Shown: positions 27,344 through 36,951, counted from the stretch's first letter. The stretch is DNA of 64,000 bases from Pollutimonas subterranea (GCF_002849655.1 NZ_PDNW01000001.1:310001-374000), one strand, 5' to 3'. Notes: generated by a model not told the origin, from the sequence alone. A program made the numbers and translations.

Positions 27344-27709
27344 ATGTCCGAAGTCGTCAGCGCAGTAGTGGTAGGGGCCGATCGATTGGGAAATATTCCT
27401 GATCTGCTCAAAGGTCACAACATCGCCATCCGGCAGCATATCAGCGGTCGCGATCCGTCTCATCAGAAGAAAACACTGCAGCTGCCCTCCGGTACCCAGC
27501 TGCTGATACTGCTCACAGACTTCCTGGGGCATAACGTCATGAAGACATTCCGCGCCGCGGCCCAGCGTTCTGGAATACGTGTACTTGCCTGCCGTCGTTC
27601 GGTTTGCAGCATGAAACAGGCTTTGGACCAGTGTGGGTACTGTGAGGCATGTCCAGTTCAGAAGAGCGGTAACGGTCAACCAGTTCGGTTTGTTTCCAGG
27701 CCCGGCTAG
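27344..27709 (+). CDS. DUF2325 domain protein
   Basis: This 121-residue protein shows the DUF2325 pattern: an N-terminal VVGADRLGNIPDLL resembling a nucleotide-type fold, HISGRDPSHQKKTLQLPSG, LLILLTDFLGHNVMKTFR, then VLACRRSVCSMKQAL and a cysteine cluster CGYCEACP. The five cysteines suggest metal or redox binding. A GGAG precedes the ATG. A Fur-like box covers its promoter, pointing to iron regulation. The family has no established function. The stop lies within a direct repeat GGCCCGGCTAG (27699-27709 and 27712-27722). Confidence 0.85.
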   Translation: MSEVVSAVVVGADRLGNIPDLLKGHNIAIRQHISGRDPSHQKKTLQLPSGTQLLILLTDFLGHNVMKTFRAAAQRSGIRVLACRRSVCSMKQALDQCGYCEACPVQKSGNGQPVRFVSRPG

Positions 27710-27769
27710 GCGGCCCGGCTAGCGCACTTTCGGTTCGAGTGTTTACGGCACTATGCTTTAGTGACGCTT

Positions 27770-27808
27770 TCCTGCTCTTATGACGTTGTCCTGTTTTTAT
27801 GACGTTGT
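27770..27808. repeat. Two tandem copies of a 19-bp unit
   Basis: TCCTGCTCTTATGACGTTGT and TCCTGTTTTTATGACGTTGT repeat with a 19-bp period (18 of 20 identical). The TTATGACGTTGT core is exact in both copies (27778-27789 and 27797-27808). The second copy runs into the left arm of the inverted-repeat element. Confidence 0.75.
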
Positions 27809-27995
27809 ACGGGGTGGGTGAGGGCATTCCGGCACGGCGTGCTTATTTCCGCGTCTGCCTCGTCCAGCCGGGCGTCGGCCGAACTCCCTGCGCTGCGCTT
27901 CGGTCAGACAGCGGCCGACGACACCCCCCCGGCTTCCCTTCGTCAGCACGCGGCGCACGCCTACACGCCGGACTGCCCCCACTCACCCCGTACAA
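27805..27995. repeat. 191-bp imperfect inverted-repeat element
   Basis: Terminal arms of 29 bp (27805-27833 and 27967-27995) are inverted copies with 3 mismatches, starting TTGTACGGGGTG and ending CACCCCGTACAA. Inside is a second nested stem: AGCCGGG (27866-27872) and CGTCGGCCG (27873-27881) pair with CGGCCGACG (27912-27920) and CCCGGCT (27928-27934). The element has no transposase and no believable protein. It resembles a dispersed non-coding repeat (MITE- or REP-like), but copy number cannot be assessed here. Confidence 0.75.
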
Positions 27996-28102
27996 CTGCG
28001 CAATAGAAACTTGCCGACCTTACGGCTTGAGGTGCACGGTGGTTAATGGGCTCGTCCAAGCTTCGCCGACACACCCGTCTTTCTCAAGTACGAAAGCCGT
28101 CG

Positions 28103-28142
28103 CCAAAACGAAACGGCAGCTTGCATCGAGCAAAGCTGCCGT
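28103..28142 (-). terminator. Terminator for the NlpC/P60 lipoprotein gene
   Basis: On the minus strand, 10-bp perfect arms (28113-28122 and 28133-28142, ACGGCAGCTT/AAGCTGCCGT) are followed by TTTCGTTTT. A second perfect 9-bp stem (28161-28169 and 28176-28184) without T-run lies closer to the stop codon. Confidence 0.65.
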
Positions 28143-28190
28143 GGTCCGACGAGGTGAGGTGCAGTGCCTGAAGCAAGGCACTGCGGAAGA

Positions 28191-28847
28191 TTATCGGTTG
28201 GCTGCCGCCAGGGTGCTGGAAGTGGTATTAGCCGCCAGTCGGCGCGCGCCGTTATAGCGCTTCTTCCAGTAGGCGATATCCATGCTTTCGATGCGCACCA
28301 CGGCGCCTGCGCGCGGAGCGTGCACGAATTTTTTATCGCCCAGGTAGATGCCTACGTGAGAATTTCGGTGCCCGCGGGTATTGAAAAATACGAGGTCGCC
28401 TTTTTTCAGCTCGCTGCTTTTGATCGATTTGCCTTCACGCGCTATTTCGGCCGACGTGCGAGGCAGTTTCAAGCCCAGCGATTTTTCCGCCGCATAACTG
28501 ACCAGGCCGCTACAATCGAAACCGGTGTTGGGTGTTTCCCCGCCAAAGCGATATTTGATGCCCAGCATGTTCAGCGCGGCTGTAGCGAGTGTCTTGCTTG
28601 GTTTTGAACTGCCGCGAGATGGCTGCGGTTTACCGGCAAGATAGGCGCCTAATGGATCGGACTGGGTATAGGAAAGATAATTATCGCGTGCGGACTGGGC
28701 CGGATCGGCCTGGGCTTGCTGATTTTGCGCGTTGGTGGCGCAGCCGGCAAGCGCAACAACTGTAACAAGTAGAAAACATTTGGCGCCGCGCCAGAAATTG
28801 TCAGTGGAGATGGAGTGGGACAGGCGTGATTTCAAGGAAGGCGGCAT
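28191..28847 (-). CDS. NlpC/P60 (C40) peptidoglycan endopeptidase lipoprotein
   Basis: This 218-residue envelope protein has a basic N-terminus, a hydrophobic segment and a lipobox VALAGC (lipidated C36). The C-terminal NlpC/P60 domain holds C112 (FDCSGLV), H164 (SHVGIYLG) and H176 (FVHAPRAG), the Cys-His-His catalytic set. Homologues such as MepS cut D-Ala-mDAP cross-links during wall growth. No clear ribosome-binding site precedes the ATG at 28847. It is a single-gene unit flanked by its terminator and a 294-bp upstream gap. Confidence 0.92.
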   Translation of the reverse strand: MPPSLKSRLSHSISTDNFWRGAKCFLLVTVVALAGCATNAQNQQAQADPAQSARDNYLSYTQSDPLGAYLAGKPQPSRGSSKPSKTLATAALNMLGIKYRFGGETPNTGFDCSGLVSYAAEKSLGLKLPRTSAEIAREGKSIKSSELKKGDLVFFNTRGHRNSHVGIYLGDKKFVHAPRAGAVVRIESMDIAYWKKRYNGARRLAANTTSSTLAAANR

Positions 28848-29141
28848 GGTCGTTTTTCGTTTTCGCTTAAAGAGGGTATTTGCGATATGTATCGATTTGC
28901 TGGTGAATTTAAGCTAAATCGACAACATAATGCATGAACACGCCTTTAAAAGCGTGTGCCCTACACGTATTGCACAAGAATGAGGCCTCGAGTTTAACGA
29001 ATCATGGCGTGTCGGTAAAGAAGTATTTCCGCCTTTTTTGACTTTACTCAGTAGCAGCGGCGGGATAGTCTATGGGCTGTTTGGCGGCGTTGCCGGCAAG
29101 TTAGTAGCATAACGTTTCAATTCAACTAGGGAATGTTTCCG
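28848..29141. other. Divergent 294-bp intergenic region
   Basis: This separates the NlpC/P60 gene (minus) from the HbpS-like gene (plus) and should hold both promoters. ACACGC and GCGTGT (about 28937-28956) flank an AT-rich loop; no clear -35/-10 pair was found. No coding potential is seen. Confidence 0.5.
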
Positions 29142-29549
29142 ATGTACACAAAACCAGTTCTAAGTATTACCGATGTGAAATCCATATTGGACGCCGCACA
29201 GGCTTTTGCGGTGAAGCAGGGTTGGGCCGTCACCATTTCGGTGGTGGACGACGGCGGGCATCTCTTGGGACTGATACGCCTTGATGACGCGGCCCCGATT
29301 TCGGCCCAGATATCGCCGGCCAAGGCGCGTACTGCGGCGCTGGGCCGTCGGGAGTCCAAGGTTTACGAGGACACCATCAATCAAGGCCGCTATTCTTTTC
29401 TTTCTGCACCAGGCCTTGAAGGCATGCTCGAAGGCGGTGTGCCTATTGTTGTCGACTCGACGGTGGTCGGTGCGGTAGGCGTCTCGGGTGTCAAGTCCAG
29501 CGAAGATGTCGAGATCGCACGCGCCGGAATTGCCGCTCTCACTCGATGA
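29142..29549 (+). CDS. GlcG/HbpS-like (DUF336) protein
   Basis: This 135-residue protein fits the GlcG/HbpS fold: ITDVKSILDAAQAFAVKQGW, VTISVVDDGGHLLGLIRLDDA, SPAKARTAALGRR and a C-terminal VGAVGVSGVKSSEDVEIARAG. Members bind haem (HbpS) or are found in glycolate and other catabolic operons. I prefer the ATG at 29142 (AGGGAA 9 nt upstream) over the in-frame ATG at 29133, whose spacing is too tight. Its stop overlaps the start of the following MFS gene (ATGA), so both are translated together. Role unknown. Confidence 0.85.
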   Translation: MYTKPVLSITDVKSILDAAQAFAVKQGWAVTISVVDDGGHLLGLIRLDDAAPISAQISPAKARTAALGRRESKVYEDTINQGRYSFLSAPGLEGMLEGGVPIVVDSTVVGAVGVSGVKSSEDVEIARAGIAALTR

Positions 29550-30892
29550 CCCAAGCCCGCGCGCAAGCATCGTCCGATGCCGCTTTGACTTTTTCCTTTC
29601 GTGACGCCGTCAATCCCGGCGTCACGAAGCGGGAAGTATGGGCTTGGGCGATGTACGATTTTGCCAATTCGGGCTACACGACAGTCGTCCTGACTACGGT
29701 ATTCAGCGCCTACTTCGTGGGCGTCGTCGCCGAGGGAAAATCATGGGGCACGCTGGCGTTTACCGCGGCGCTGTCTCTTTCATACCTGATGATCATGCTG
29801 AGCATGCCTGCCCTGGGCGCCCGTGCCGACGCCCGGGCCGGCAAGCGCAGGCTCCTGTTCACCAGTACTGTCGGCTGCGTGGCTGCGACATGCCTGCTCG
29901 CGTTCACCGGGCCGGGTGATATCGCCTGGGGCTTGCTTGTCATTGCCTTGTCCAACTACTGTTATTGCGTCGGCGAATCCATCGTGGCGGCATTTTTGCC
30001 GGAAATTGCCCGGCCCCGGGCACTGGGCCGGGTGTCGGGCTGGGGCTGGAGCTTCGGCTACTTCGGCGGCATGCTCACTCTGGGACTTGCCTTGGCGCTG
30101 GTAGCCTGGGCCAGTGGTCGCGACCTGCCTGCAAGCCAATACGTCCCGTATGTCATGGTGTTGACGGCCGCGATATTCATGATATCTGCCATACCGTCCT
30201 TTCTGTTCCTGCGTGAACGCACGCCGCCCAGCCTTAAGAAGCCTGAAAAGATGCTGGCCAGCCTGCTGGCAGCTTGGCACGACACGCGTCAGAATTTTGC
30301 CGACTTCCGGCTTTTGCTGTTGTGTGGAGCGTGCTACCACGCGGGCATAGCCGTGGTCATTACCTTGTCTGCCGTATATGCCACCCAGGCCATGGGATTT
30401 ACCATGGCACAGACGATGATGCTGGTGTTCACGGTCAATATCGCGGCGGCGGCGGGGGCCTTTCTTTTTGGCTATCTCCAGGACAGGATCGGTCACAAGT
30501 CGGCCCTGGCTATTACGCTGGTGGGCTGGATCATTATGATCCTGGTGGCTTACGCGGCCGTGCAGGTGTGGGTATTCTGGGTGGCCGCGACACTGGCTGG
30601 ACTGTGCATGGGTACCAGCCAGAGTGCGGGCCGTGCAATGGTGGGCGCTTTGGCGCCACAGACGCGACTGGGTGAATTCTATTCATTGTGGACGTTTGCC
30701 ACCCAGCTGGCTGCCGTGGTCGGCCCTTTATGTTATGGCCTCGTAACGTGGATGACCGATGGCAATCATCGTCTTGCCTTGTTGTTTACCGGTATATTTT
30801 TCGTGGCAGGTCTTCTTGTGCTCACTCGCCTGGATTTCACCAGAGGGGCATTGGCGCGTGAAGGGCACCCGCGCGATATGATATCGGCATGA
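29546..30892 (+). CDS. MFS transporter, UMF1/Atg22 type
   Basis: This 448-residue, twelve-helix membrane protein contains KREVWAWAMYDFANSGYTTV, the diagnostic start of the UMF1/Atg22-like family, and GRVSGWGWSFGYFGGM, another family hallmark. Eukaryotic Atg22 exports amino acids from the vacuole; the bacterial substrates are not established. It overlaps the HbpS-like gene by 4 nt and ends 52 bp before acs. Confidence 0.88.
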   Translation: MTQARAQASSDAALTFSFRDAVNPGVTKREVWAWAMYDFANSGYTTVVLTTVFSAYFVGVVAEGKSWGTLAFTAALSLSYLMIMLSMPALGARADARAGKRRLLFTSTVGCVAATCLLAFTGPGDIAWGLLVIALSNYCYCVGESIVAAFLPEIARPRALGRVSGWGWSFGYFGGMLTLGLALALVAWASGRDLPASQYVPYVMVLTAAIFMISAIPSFLFLRERTPPSLKKPEKMLASLLAAWHDTRQNFADFRLLLLCGACYHAGIAVVITLSAVYATQAMGFTMAQTMMLVFTVNIAAAAGAFLFGYLQDRIGHKSALAITLVGWIIMILVAYAAVQVWVFWVAATLAGLCMGTSQSAGRAMVGALAPQTRLGEFYSLWTFATQLAAVVGPLCYGLVTWMTDGNHRLALLFTGIFFVAGLLVLTRLDFTRGALAREGHPRDMISA

Positions 30893-30944
30893 GTCCTCAG
30901 TACGGTGAGGAAAATTCGAAAAAATACTTTCTTAGGAGCGCAAT

Positions 30945-32924
30945 ATGTCTAGTGGAATTGAATCTGTACTCACCGAAACTCGGGTCTTCCCGCCTTTTCC
31001 CAATCTCGTCGAGGGTGCCGCGATTTCCGGTATGGAAGCGTATCGGGCATTGTGCGACGAAGCCGGGCAGTCGCCGAATGAATTCTGGGGCCGCCTTGCA
31101 CAAGAGAACCTGAGCTGGACAAAGCCATTCAACCAGGTATTGGACGAATCCGAAGCGCCGTTTTATCGTTGGTTCGCCGATGGCGAGATGAATGTATCGG
31201 CAAATTGCCTCGACAAGCATCTTGATACGCCAACCGCCAATAAAACGGCGCTTATTTTCGAAGCGGACGATGGCAAGGTCACGGCGGTAAGTTATAAAGA
31301 ATTGCACGCGCTGGTCTGCAAATTCGCCAATGGCTTGAAGTCACTGGGACACCAGGCCGGCGAGCGCGCCATTATCTACATGCCGATGTCGATCGAAGCG
31401 GTCGTTGCCATGCAAGCCTGCGCGCGCCTGGGCATTATTCACTCCGTCGTATTCGGCGGGTTTTCATCAAAAAGCCTGCATGAGCGCACTGTTGATGTAG
31501 GTGCGACACTGGTGATCACGGCCGATGAACAGGTGCGCGGCGGCAAGACCATCCCCCTGAAGAGCGCGGTCGACGAAGCCCTGTCCATGGGCGGGTGCGA
31601 GGCGGTGGCACACGTCGTTGTCTACAAGCGCACCGGTGGCCCTGTGCAGTGGAACGAGGCCCGCGATGTCTGGATGGACGCGCTGGCGCAAGGCCAGTCC
31701 GATAACTGTGAGCCGGTTGCACTGAATGCCGAGCATCCCTTGTTCATACTTTATACGTCGGGTTCCACCGGCAAACCGAAGGGCGTGCAGCATGCCTCGG
31801 CCGGCTTCCTGCTGTGGGCTCTGCTTACGGTCAAATGGACGTTCGACGCCAAGGATTCCGACATCTTCTGGTGCACCGCCGATGTCGGCTGGGTGACCGG
31901 CCATACCTATATTACCTACGGACCGCTAGCCGCGGGCCTCACACAAGTGGTGTTCGAAGGCGTTCCTACTTATCCCAATGTCGGTCGTTTCTGGGAAATG
32001 ATCCAGCGCCACAAGGTTACGGTGTTCTACACCGCCCCGACGGCAATCCGTTCGCTCAGCAAGGCCGCCGAGGGTTCCCCCGACTATCATCCCCGGGAAT
32101 ACGATCTCGGCAGCCTGCGTATTATCGGCTCGGTGGGCGAGCCCATCAATCCGGAAGCCTGGATGTGGTATTACACCAATGTGGGCCGCGAGCGCTGCCC
32201 GGTACTGGACACATGGTGGCAAACCGAGACCGGTGCGCACATGATAACGCCGCTGCCTGGTGTGACACCGCTCAAGCCTGGCTCCTGCACCTTGCCATTG
32301 CCGGGTATTGCCGCCGCGATCGTCGACGAGGCGGGCGAGCAACTGGAACGGGGCAAGGGTGGCTTCCTGGTGGTGCAGCGTCCGTGGCCCGGCATGATAC
32401 GCACGATATGGGGTGATCCCGAGCGATTCAAGAAAAGTTATTTCCCTCCCGAGCTAAAAGGCGCCTACCTGGCTGGCGATGGCGCGCAATGCGACGCGGA
32501 TGGCTACTTCTGGATAATGGGTCGTATCGACGACGTCCTGAACGTATCCGGACACAGGCTGGGCACCATGGAAGTCGAATCGGCCCTGGTGTCCCACCAG
32601 CTGGTCGCTGAGGCGGCCGTAGTGGGGCGTCCGGATCCCACTACCGGTGAAGCCGTCGTTGCCTTTGTCGTGCTGAATGGGCCGCTGCCCGAAGGTGCCG
32701 ATGCCGAAAAGGTGGCAAAACAGTTGCGCGACTGGGTGGCCAAGGAAATTGGTCCGATCGCCAAGCCCAAGGACATACGCTTTGGCGAGAACCTTCCCAA
32801 GACGCGTTCCGGGAAAATCATGCGACGCTTGCTGCGAGTCGTAGCGCAGGGAGAATCCGTGACCCAGGACGTCTCCACGCTTGAAAATCCGGCGATTCTC
32901 GATCAGTTGTCGCAGGCTTGGTAG
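30945..32924 (+). CDS. acs: Acetyl-CoA synthetase
   Basis: Acs activates acetate with ATP and CoA through acetyl-AMP. The 659-residue enzyme has the P-loop [27 protein letters not shown], and the C-terminal catalytic lysine in [15 protein letters not shown], the site of regulatory acetylation in other bacteria. Length matches the family (about 650). AGGAG precedes the ATG. No protein acetylase/deacetylase genes are adjacent. Confidence 0.97.
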   Translation: MSSGIESVLTETRVFPPFPNLVEGAAISGMEAYRALCDEAGQSPNEFWGRLAQENLSWTKPFNQVLDESEAPFYRWFADGEMNVSANCLDKHLDTPTANKTALIFEADDGKVTAVSYKELHALVCKFANGLKSLGHQAGERAIIYMPMSIEAVVAMQACARLGIIHSVVFGGFSSKSLHERTVDVGATLVITADEQVRGGKTIPLKSAVDEALSMGGCEAVAHVVVYKRTGGPVQWNEARDVWMDALAQGQSDNCEPVALNAEHPLFILYTSGSTGKPKGVQHASAGFLLWALLTVKWTFDAKDSDIFWCTADVGWVTGHTYITYGPLAAGLTQVVFEGVPTYPNVGRFWEMIQRHKVTVFYTAPTAIRSLSKAAEGSPDYHPREYDLGSLRIIGSVGEPINPEAWMWYYTNVGRERCPVLDTWWQTETGAHMITPLPGVTPLKPGSCTLPLPGIAAAIVDEAGEQLERGKGGFLVVQRPWPGMIRTIWGDPERFKKSYFPPELKGAYLAGDGAQCDADGYFWIMGRIDDVLNVSGHRLGTMEVESALVSHQLVAEAAVVGRPDPTTGEAVVAFVVLNGPLPEGADAEKVAKQLRDWVAKEIGPIAKPKDIRFGENLPKTRSGKIMRRLLRVVAQGESVTQDVSTLENPAILDQLSQAW

Positions 32925-32935
32925 GGCGCGGTCTC

Positions 32936-33844
32936 TTGAAGAAAAACCAGGCGGACCGCGGGGCATTGTTCCTGATGGGTATTACCGTGGGGCTTTGGGG
33001 CGTCAGCTGGATCGTCATGAAGCACCTGTCCGCCTTCATCGGGCCTTTCGATCTCGTGGTCGGCCGATATGCGCTGGCCTTCCTGGTGTTGTTCTCAATA
33101 CTCGTGGCAACCAGGCAGTCCCTGAGCTTTCCGCCGTTCTGGCTGACGGTCGGTATTGCTGTTTTCCAGACCACGGCGTTCCAATGCCTGTGTCAATTGG
33201 CGCTGGTCAGCGGCGGGGCAGGCCACGTGGTATTGCTGGCCTACACCATGCCGTTCTGGGTGGTGATGTTTGCCTGGGTGTTACTCAACGAACGTCCGGC
33301 TCGTCGACATGTCATCGCGCTTATGTTGGCGGCGCTGGGCCTGGTGGTTGTCATTGCGCCATGGAAAGGCATGGGCAGCGTCCAAGGCTCCTTGCTGGCA
33401 CTTGCCGGCGGCATGAGCTGGGGATTGGGCGTGGTGTTGAGCAAGAAGATGTTCATGCGCCATCAGGTCGAGGTGCTTAACCTGAGTTGCTGGCAAATGA
33501 TTTTGGGCGCCTTGTTCGCATTGCCGGTGGCGTTGTTATGGCCTCAACGCAGCATAGTATGGGGACCCGACCTGTTTTGGGGCATGGCCTACATGGCCAT
33601 ATTGGCCTCCGCGCTGGGCTGGTGGCTCTGGCTGTCGGTGGTGCGGCGGGTGAGCGCTACGATAGCGGGCATGTCCAGCCTTGGCGTTCCGGTGTTGACG
33701 ATTATTCTGGCTTGGTTGCTGCTCGGAGAGCGTCCCACCCTGCTCGAAGCCGCGGGCGTGGCGCTTATCATGGCGGGCCTGGTGGTTATCAATTTGCCGC
33801 CAGATGTGTTTCGCAGGCTGCGGCGGCGCAGCCTGCGTACGTAG
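32936..33844 (+). CDS. EamA/DMT-family transporter
   Basis: This ten-helix membrane protein of about 302 residues has two EamA repeats, starting ALFLMGITVGLWGVSWIVMK and including YTMPFWVVMFAWVLLNERP and VLTIILAWLLLGERPT. The start is uncertain: I use TTG at 32936 with AGGG about 10 nt upstream; a TTG at 32918 (overlapping acs) or an ATG at 32975 are alternatives. It follows acs closely but no functional link is evident. Substrate unknown. It converges on the ETF-QO gene with a 9-bp gap. Confidence 0.85.
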   Translation: MKKNQADRGALFLMGITVGLWGVSWIVMKHLSAFIGPFDLVVGRYALAFLVLFSILVATRQSLSFPPFWLTVGIAVFQTTAFQCLCQLALVSGGAGHVVLLAYTMPFWVVMFAWVLLNERPARRHVIALMLAALGLVVVIAPWKGMGSVQGSLLALAGGMSWGLGVVLSKKMFMRHQVEVLNLSCWQMILGALFALPVALLWPQRSIVWGPDLFWGMAYMAILASALGWWLWLSVVRRVSATIAGMSSLGVPVLTIILAWLLLGERPTLLEAAGVALIMAGLVVINLPPDVFRRLRRRSLRT

Positions 33845-33853
33845 ACGGTAGCG

Positions 33854-35500
33854 CTACATTCCGTTGTAGACCGGACCTTCCCCGCCTTGGGGAGCCACCC
33901 ATACGATGTTCTGCGTTGGATCCTTGATATCGCAGGTTTTGCAATGGACACAGTTCTGAGCGTTTATTTGCAAGCGATCTTCGCCCGCGTCGGTCTTCAC
34001 GAACTCGTAGACTCCCGCGGGACAATAACGCGCTTCAGGTCCGGCATACTTGGCCAGGTTGACCGACACCGGTATCGATGGATCTTTAAGCGTCAGGTGT
34101 ACCGGTTCGTTTTCTTCATGATTGGTGTTCGAGATGAACACCGAACTCAGTTTGTCGAACGTGAGCTTGCCATCGGGCTTGGGATAGTCGATGCGGGCGC
34201 ATTCAGCCGCGGGCTGCAGACAGGCGTGATCGGGCTTGGAGTGGTGCAGCGTCCATGGCATCTTGCCTTTGAGCAGCCATTGTTCGATACCCGTCATCAG
34301 GGTCGCGACGGTACGGCCTTTCTTGAACCATTGCTTGAAATTGCGCGACTTGTTGAGTTCAGCATGCAGCCACGAGCTTTCGAATGCCGCCGGATAGGCC
34401 ACGAGTTCGTCCTGGCGGCGGTCGGCAACGATCGCATCGAATGCGGCTTCGGCAGCCAGTGCACCGGTCTTGATAGCCGAATGGCTGCCCTTGATGCGGG
34501 AGGCATTCAATACGCCGGCTTCGCAGCCGACCATGACGCCGCCCGGGAAGCACAGTTTTGGCAACGATAGCAGTCCGCCGGCAGTGAGCGAGCGCGCGCC
34601 ATAGGCGATGCGCTTGCCGCCCTCGAAAGTCGGGCGTATGGCGGGATGGGTCTTGTAGCGCTGAAACTCTTCGAATGGAGAGAGCCATGGATTGGCATAG
34701 TCGAGCCCGACGACCAGTCCGACCACAACGATGTTGTCCGCCATGTGATACAGGAAGGATCCGCCATAGGTGTCCGAATCCAGGGGCCAGCCAGCCGTGT
34801 GCACAACCAGCCCGGGCTGGGACTGCGAAGGATCGACCTCCCACATTTCCTTGATGCCGATGCCATAGCTTTGCGGATCGCGGCCTGCGTCAAGTTTATA
34901 GCGGCTGATGAGCTCGCGGCCCAGTTGGCCGCGCGAGCCTTCGGCAAAAACGGTGTAGCGTGCGTGGAGTTCCATGCCGGGCTGGTAGTGTGGTGTGTGC
35001 GATCCATCGCGCGCCACGCCCATGTCGCCGGTGGCCACGCCTTTTATTGCGCCGGCGTCGGTGTAGAGGATCTCGGTGGCTGCGAAACCCGGGAACAGGT
35101 CGACACCCAGGCTTTCGGCCTGTTCACCCATCCAGCGCACCACATTGCCCAGGCGGACGATGTAGTTGCCGTGATTCTGGAAGCATTCCGGCAAAAGCCA
35201 GTTCGGTGTCTGGCGTGAGCCTTTTTCGGTGAGAAACAGGAATTTGTCCTCGGTGACCGCGGTATTCAGCGGTGCGCCTTTTTCTTTCCAGTCGGGGATC
35301 AATTCATTGAGTGCGCGGGGATCCATGACGGCGCCCGAAAGTATGTGCGCGCCGACCTCGGAGCCTTTCTCGAGGACACAGACACTGATCTCGTGGTCCC
35401 GCTCGGCGGCCAGCTGCTTGAGCCGAATGGCAGCCGCAAGGCCTGCTGGCCCCGCGCCTACCACGACAACGTCGTATTCCATTGATTCGCGTTCAGCCAT
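33854..35500 (-). CDS. Electron transfer flavoprotein-ubiquinone oxidoreductase
   Basis: ETF-QO passes electrons from acyl-CoA and amino-acid dehydrogenases, via ETF, to the quinone pool at the inner membrane. The 548-residue protein has the FAD-binding VVVVGAGPAGLAAAIRLKQ, the mid-region YRTHPAIRPTF-like YKTHPAIRPTFEGGKR, and C-terminal 4Fe-4S ligands in CPAGVYEFV and NCVHCKTCDIKDPTQNI. An in-frame ATG at 35482 is an alternative start. It supports fatty-acid and amino-acid breakdown together with the CoA genes nearby. Confidence 0.95.
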   Translation of the reverse strand: MAERESMEYDVVVVGAGPAGLAAAIRLKQLAAERDHEISVCVLEKGSEVGAHILSGAVMDPRALNELIPDWKEKGAPLNTAVTEDKFLFLTEKGSRQTPNWLLPECFQNHGNYIVRLGNVVRWMGEQAESLGVDLFPGFAATEILYTDAGAIKGVATGDMGVARDGSHTPHYQPGMELHARYTVFAEGSRGQLGRELISRYKLDAGRDPQSYGIGIKEMWEVDPSQSQPGLVVHTAGWPLDSDTYGGSFLYHMADNIVVVGLVVGLDYANPWLSPFEEFQRYKTHPAIRPTFEGGKRIAYGARSLTAGGLLSLPKLCFPGGVMVGCEAGVLNASRIKGSHSAIKTGALAAEAAFDAIVADRRQDELVAYPAAFESSWLHAELNKSRNFKQWFKKGRTVATLMTGIEQWLLKGKMPWTLHHSKPDHACLQPAAECARIDYPKPDGKLTFDKLSSVFISNTNHEENEPVHLTLKDPSIPVSVNLAKYAGPEARYCPAGVYEFVKTDAGEDRLQINAQNCVHCKTCDIKDPTQNIVWVAPQGGEGPVYNGM

Positions 35501-35727
35501 TTCTAGAGATCTCCCGTGTGTCTGATTTGTTGTGGCAAGTGGCCGGTGGGGCCTGGATTTATGACCCGATTGTATTGCAGTCTCGGACCATACCCCCTCA
35601 CCGAGAGGCCGTGCGTCACGATTTCACGTAGGCCATGGCCATCATGGTCATGCGCTTTGCGCGTTAAACAAGGCTTTTCTTACCGTTATACTTGCTTATT
35701 CGAATATAGCGAAAGAGGCGTTTTTTC

Positions 35728-36168
35728 ATGCAGCTTACCGAGCCGTCGTTCGCGCCCATGATAGGGGGCGCTTTCCATTGCGCATTGCCGATACGCTGGG
35801 GCGACCAGGACGCCCAGAATCATGTGAACAATACCCTGTACTTTCAATATTTCGAGGAAGCACGGATGCAACTCTTCCAGCGGGCCGGCATCTCTTTGCC
35901 GTCCAGCAAGGTCGGCGTTCTGGCCCATACCTCATGCGATTTCCTCAAGCCACTCATGTATCCGGCCACCATCGTGGTAACCCAGATTCTCGCCAAGGTC
36001 GGCAGGTCAAGCATGACCGTCGACACGCTTATCGAGCGGGAAGACGAGCCCGGTGTGGCATACGCCAAGGGCAGCTACATTATTGTGGGCGTTGACGCGG
36101 CCACCGGTAAATCATGCCCGTGGAGCGACGCGGAGCTCGCTCAGTTTGCCAAGCTTTTTATTTCCTGA
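35728..36168 (+). CDS. Acyl-CoA thioesterase (4HBT hotdog fold)
   Basis: This 146-residue hotdog protein carries PIRWGDQDAQNHVNNTLYFQ followed by YFEEAR, the 4-hydroxybenzoyl-CoA thioesterase signature with the catalytic aspartate. LAHTSCDFLKPLMYPATI and GRSSMTVDTLIERED complete the fold. It hydrolyses an acyl-CoA of unknown chain type. It lies 74 bp upstream of the CoA-transferase pair on the same strand and may share their expression. Confidence 0.88.
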   Translation: MQLTEPSFAPMIGGAFHCALPIRWGDQDAQNHVNNTLYFQYFEEARMQLFQRAGISLPSSKVGVLAHTSCDFLKPLMYPATIVVTQILAKVGRSSMTVDTLIEREDEPGVAYAKGSYIIVGVDAATGKSCPWSDAELAQFAKLFIS

Positions 36169-36241
36169 TCGTTGATTCACTCATAATGCGGGTCATGTGA
36201 TCCGCTTGCCCAGCATGCAGTTTTGAAATAAGGATGGAGTA

Positions 36242-36949
36242 ATGGATAAAGTCTATGCAAGTGCCGCAGAAGCGCTCAAAGGCGTAGTCGCCGATGGTCA
36301 AACCATTGCCGTAGGCGGGTTTGGCCTGTGTGGCATTCCCGAGGCCCTGATCGCAGCCTTGCGCGATTCCGGGGTGCAGAACCTGACATGCATCAGCAAT
36401 AACGCAGGTGTTGACGGCTTTGGCCTGGGCCAGCTGCTTAGCACGCGCCAGATCAAGAAGATGATTGCATCGTATGTCGGCGAAAACAAAGAATTCGAAC
36501 GCCAGTACCTGGCCGGCGAGCTGGAGCTGGAATTCACGCCACAGGGCACGCTTGCCGAAAAATTGCGCGCCGGCGGCGCCGGGATCCCGGCTTTTTTCAC
36601 GCGTACCGGGGTAGGCACCCTTGTGGCGGATGGCAAGGAAGTTCGTGAGTTCGATGGCGAGCAATATGTAATGGAACGCTCGCTGGTCCCCGACGTGTCC
36701 CTGGTCAAGGCCTACAAGGCCGACCGCAGCGGCAATCTGATCTTCAGAAAGACGGCGCGCAATTTCAATCCGAACGTCGCAATGGCCGGTAAGGTCACCG
36801 TCGTGGAAGTCGAGGAAGTCGTCGATACCGGTACGTTCGATCCGGACGAAGTCCACCTCCCGGGCATTTACGTTCACCGCATCGTGGTCAATGCCCATCC
36901 CGAAAAACGTATTGAACAGCGCACTGTCCGCAACGCAAAAGGAGCTTGA
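36242..36949 (+). CDS. scoA: 3-oxoacid CoA-transferase subunit A
   Basis: Subunit A of a class I CoA transferase, which moves CoA from succinyl-CoA (or another acyl-CoA) to acetoacetate or a related 3-oxoacid. The 235-residue protein has [37 protein letters not shown] and [16 protein letters not shown], typical of ScoA/AtoD-type subunits. The subunit B gene starts 2 bp after its stop. The exact acceptor cannot be read from sequence. Confidence 0.93.
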   Translation: MDKVYASAAEALKGVVADGQTIAVGGFGLCGIPEALIAALRDSGVQNLTCISNNAGVDGFGLGQLLSTRQIKKMIASYVGENKEFERQYLAGELELEFTPQGTLAEKLRAGGAGIPAFFTRTGVGTLVADGKEVREFDGEQYVMERSLVPDVSLVKAYKADRSGNLIFRKTARNFNPNVAMAGKVTVVEVEEVVDTGTFDPDEVHLPGIYVHRIVVNAHPEKRIEQRTVRNAKGA

Positions 36950-36951
36950 GA

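Larger units (their letters stand above)
27710..28190. other. Gene-free interval of about 480 bp
   Basis: No convincing gene was found. Open frames here (27799-28257 plus, 27797-27982 minus) are Arg/Pro/Gly-rich and lie across the inverted repeat described separately. The interval holds the end of an 11-bp direct repeat, a 19-bp tandem repeat, the 191-bp inverted-repeat element, and two hairpins belonging to the minus-strand lipoprotein gene. Confidence 0.7.

Noticed and set aside
27797-27982. Arg/Gly-rich open frames on both strands in the 27.8-28.2 kb interval
   Set aside because: They lie across the inverted repeat, have no ribosome-binding site, and their composition follows the GC-rich palindrome rather than protein-like use.
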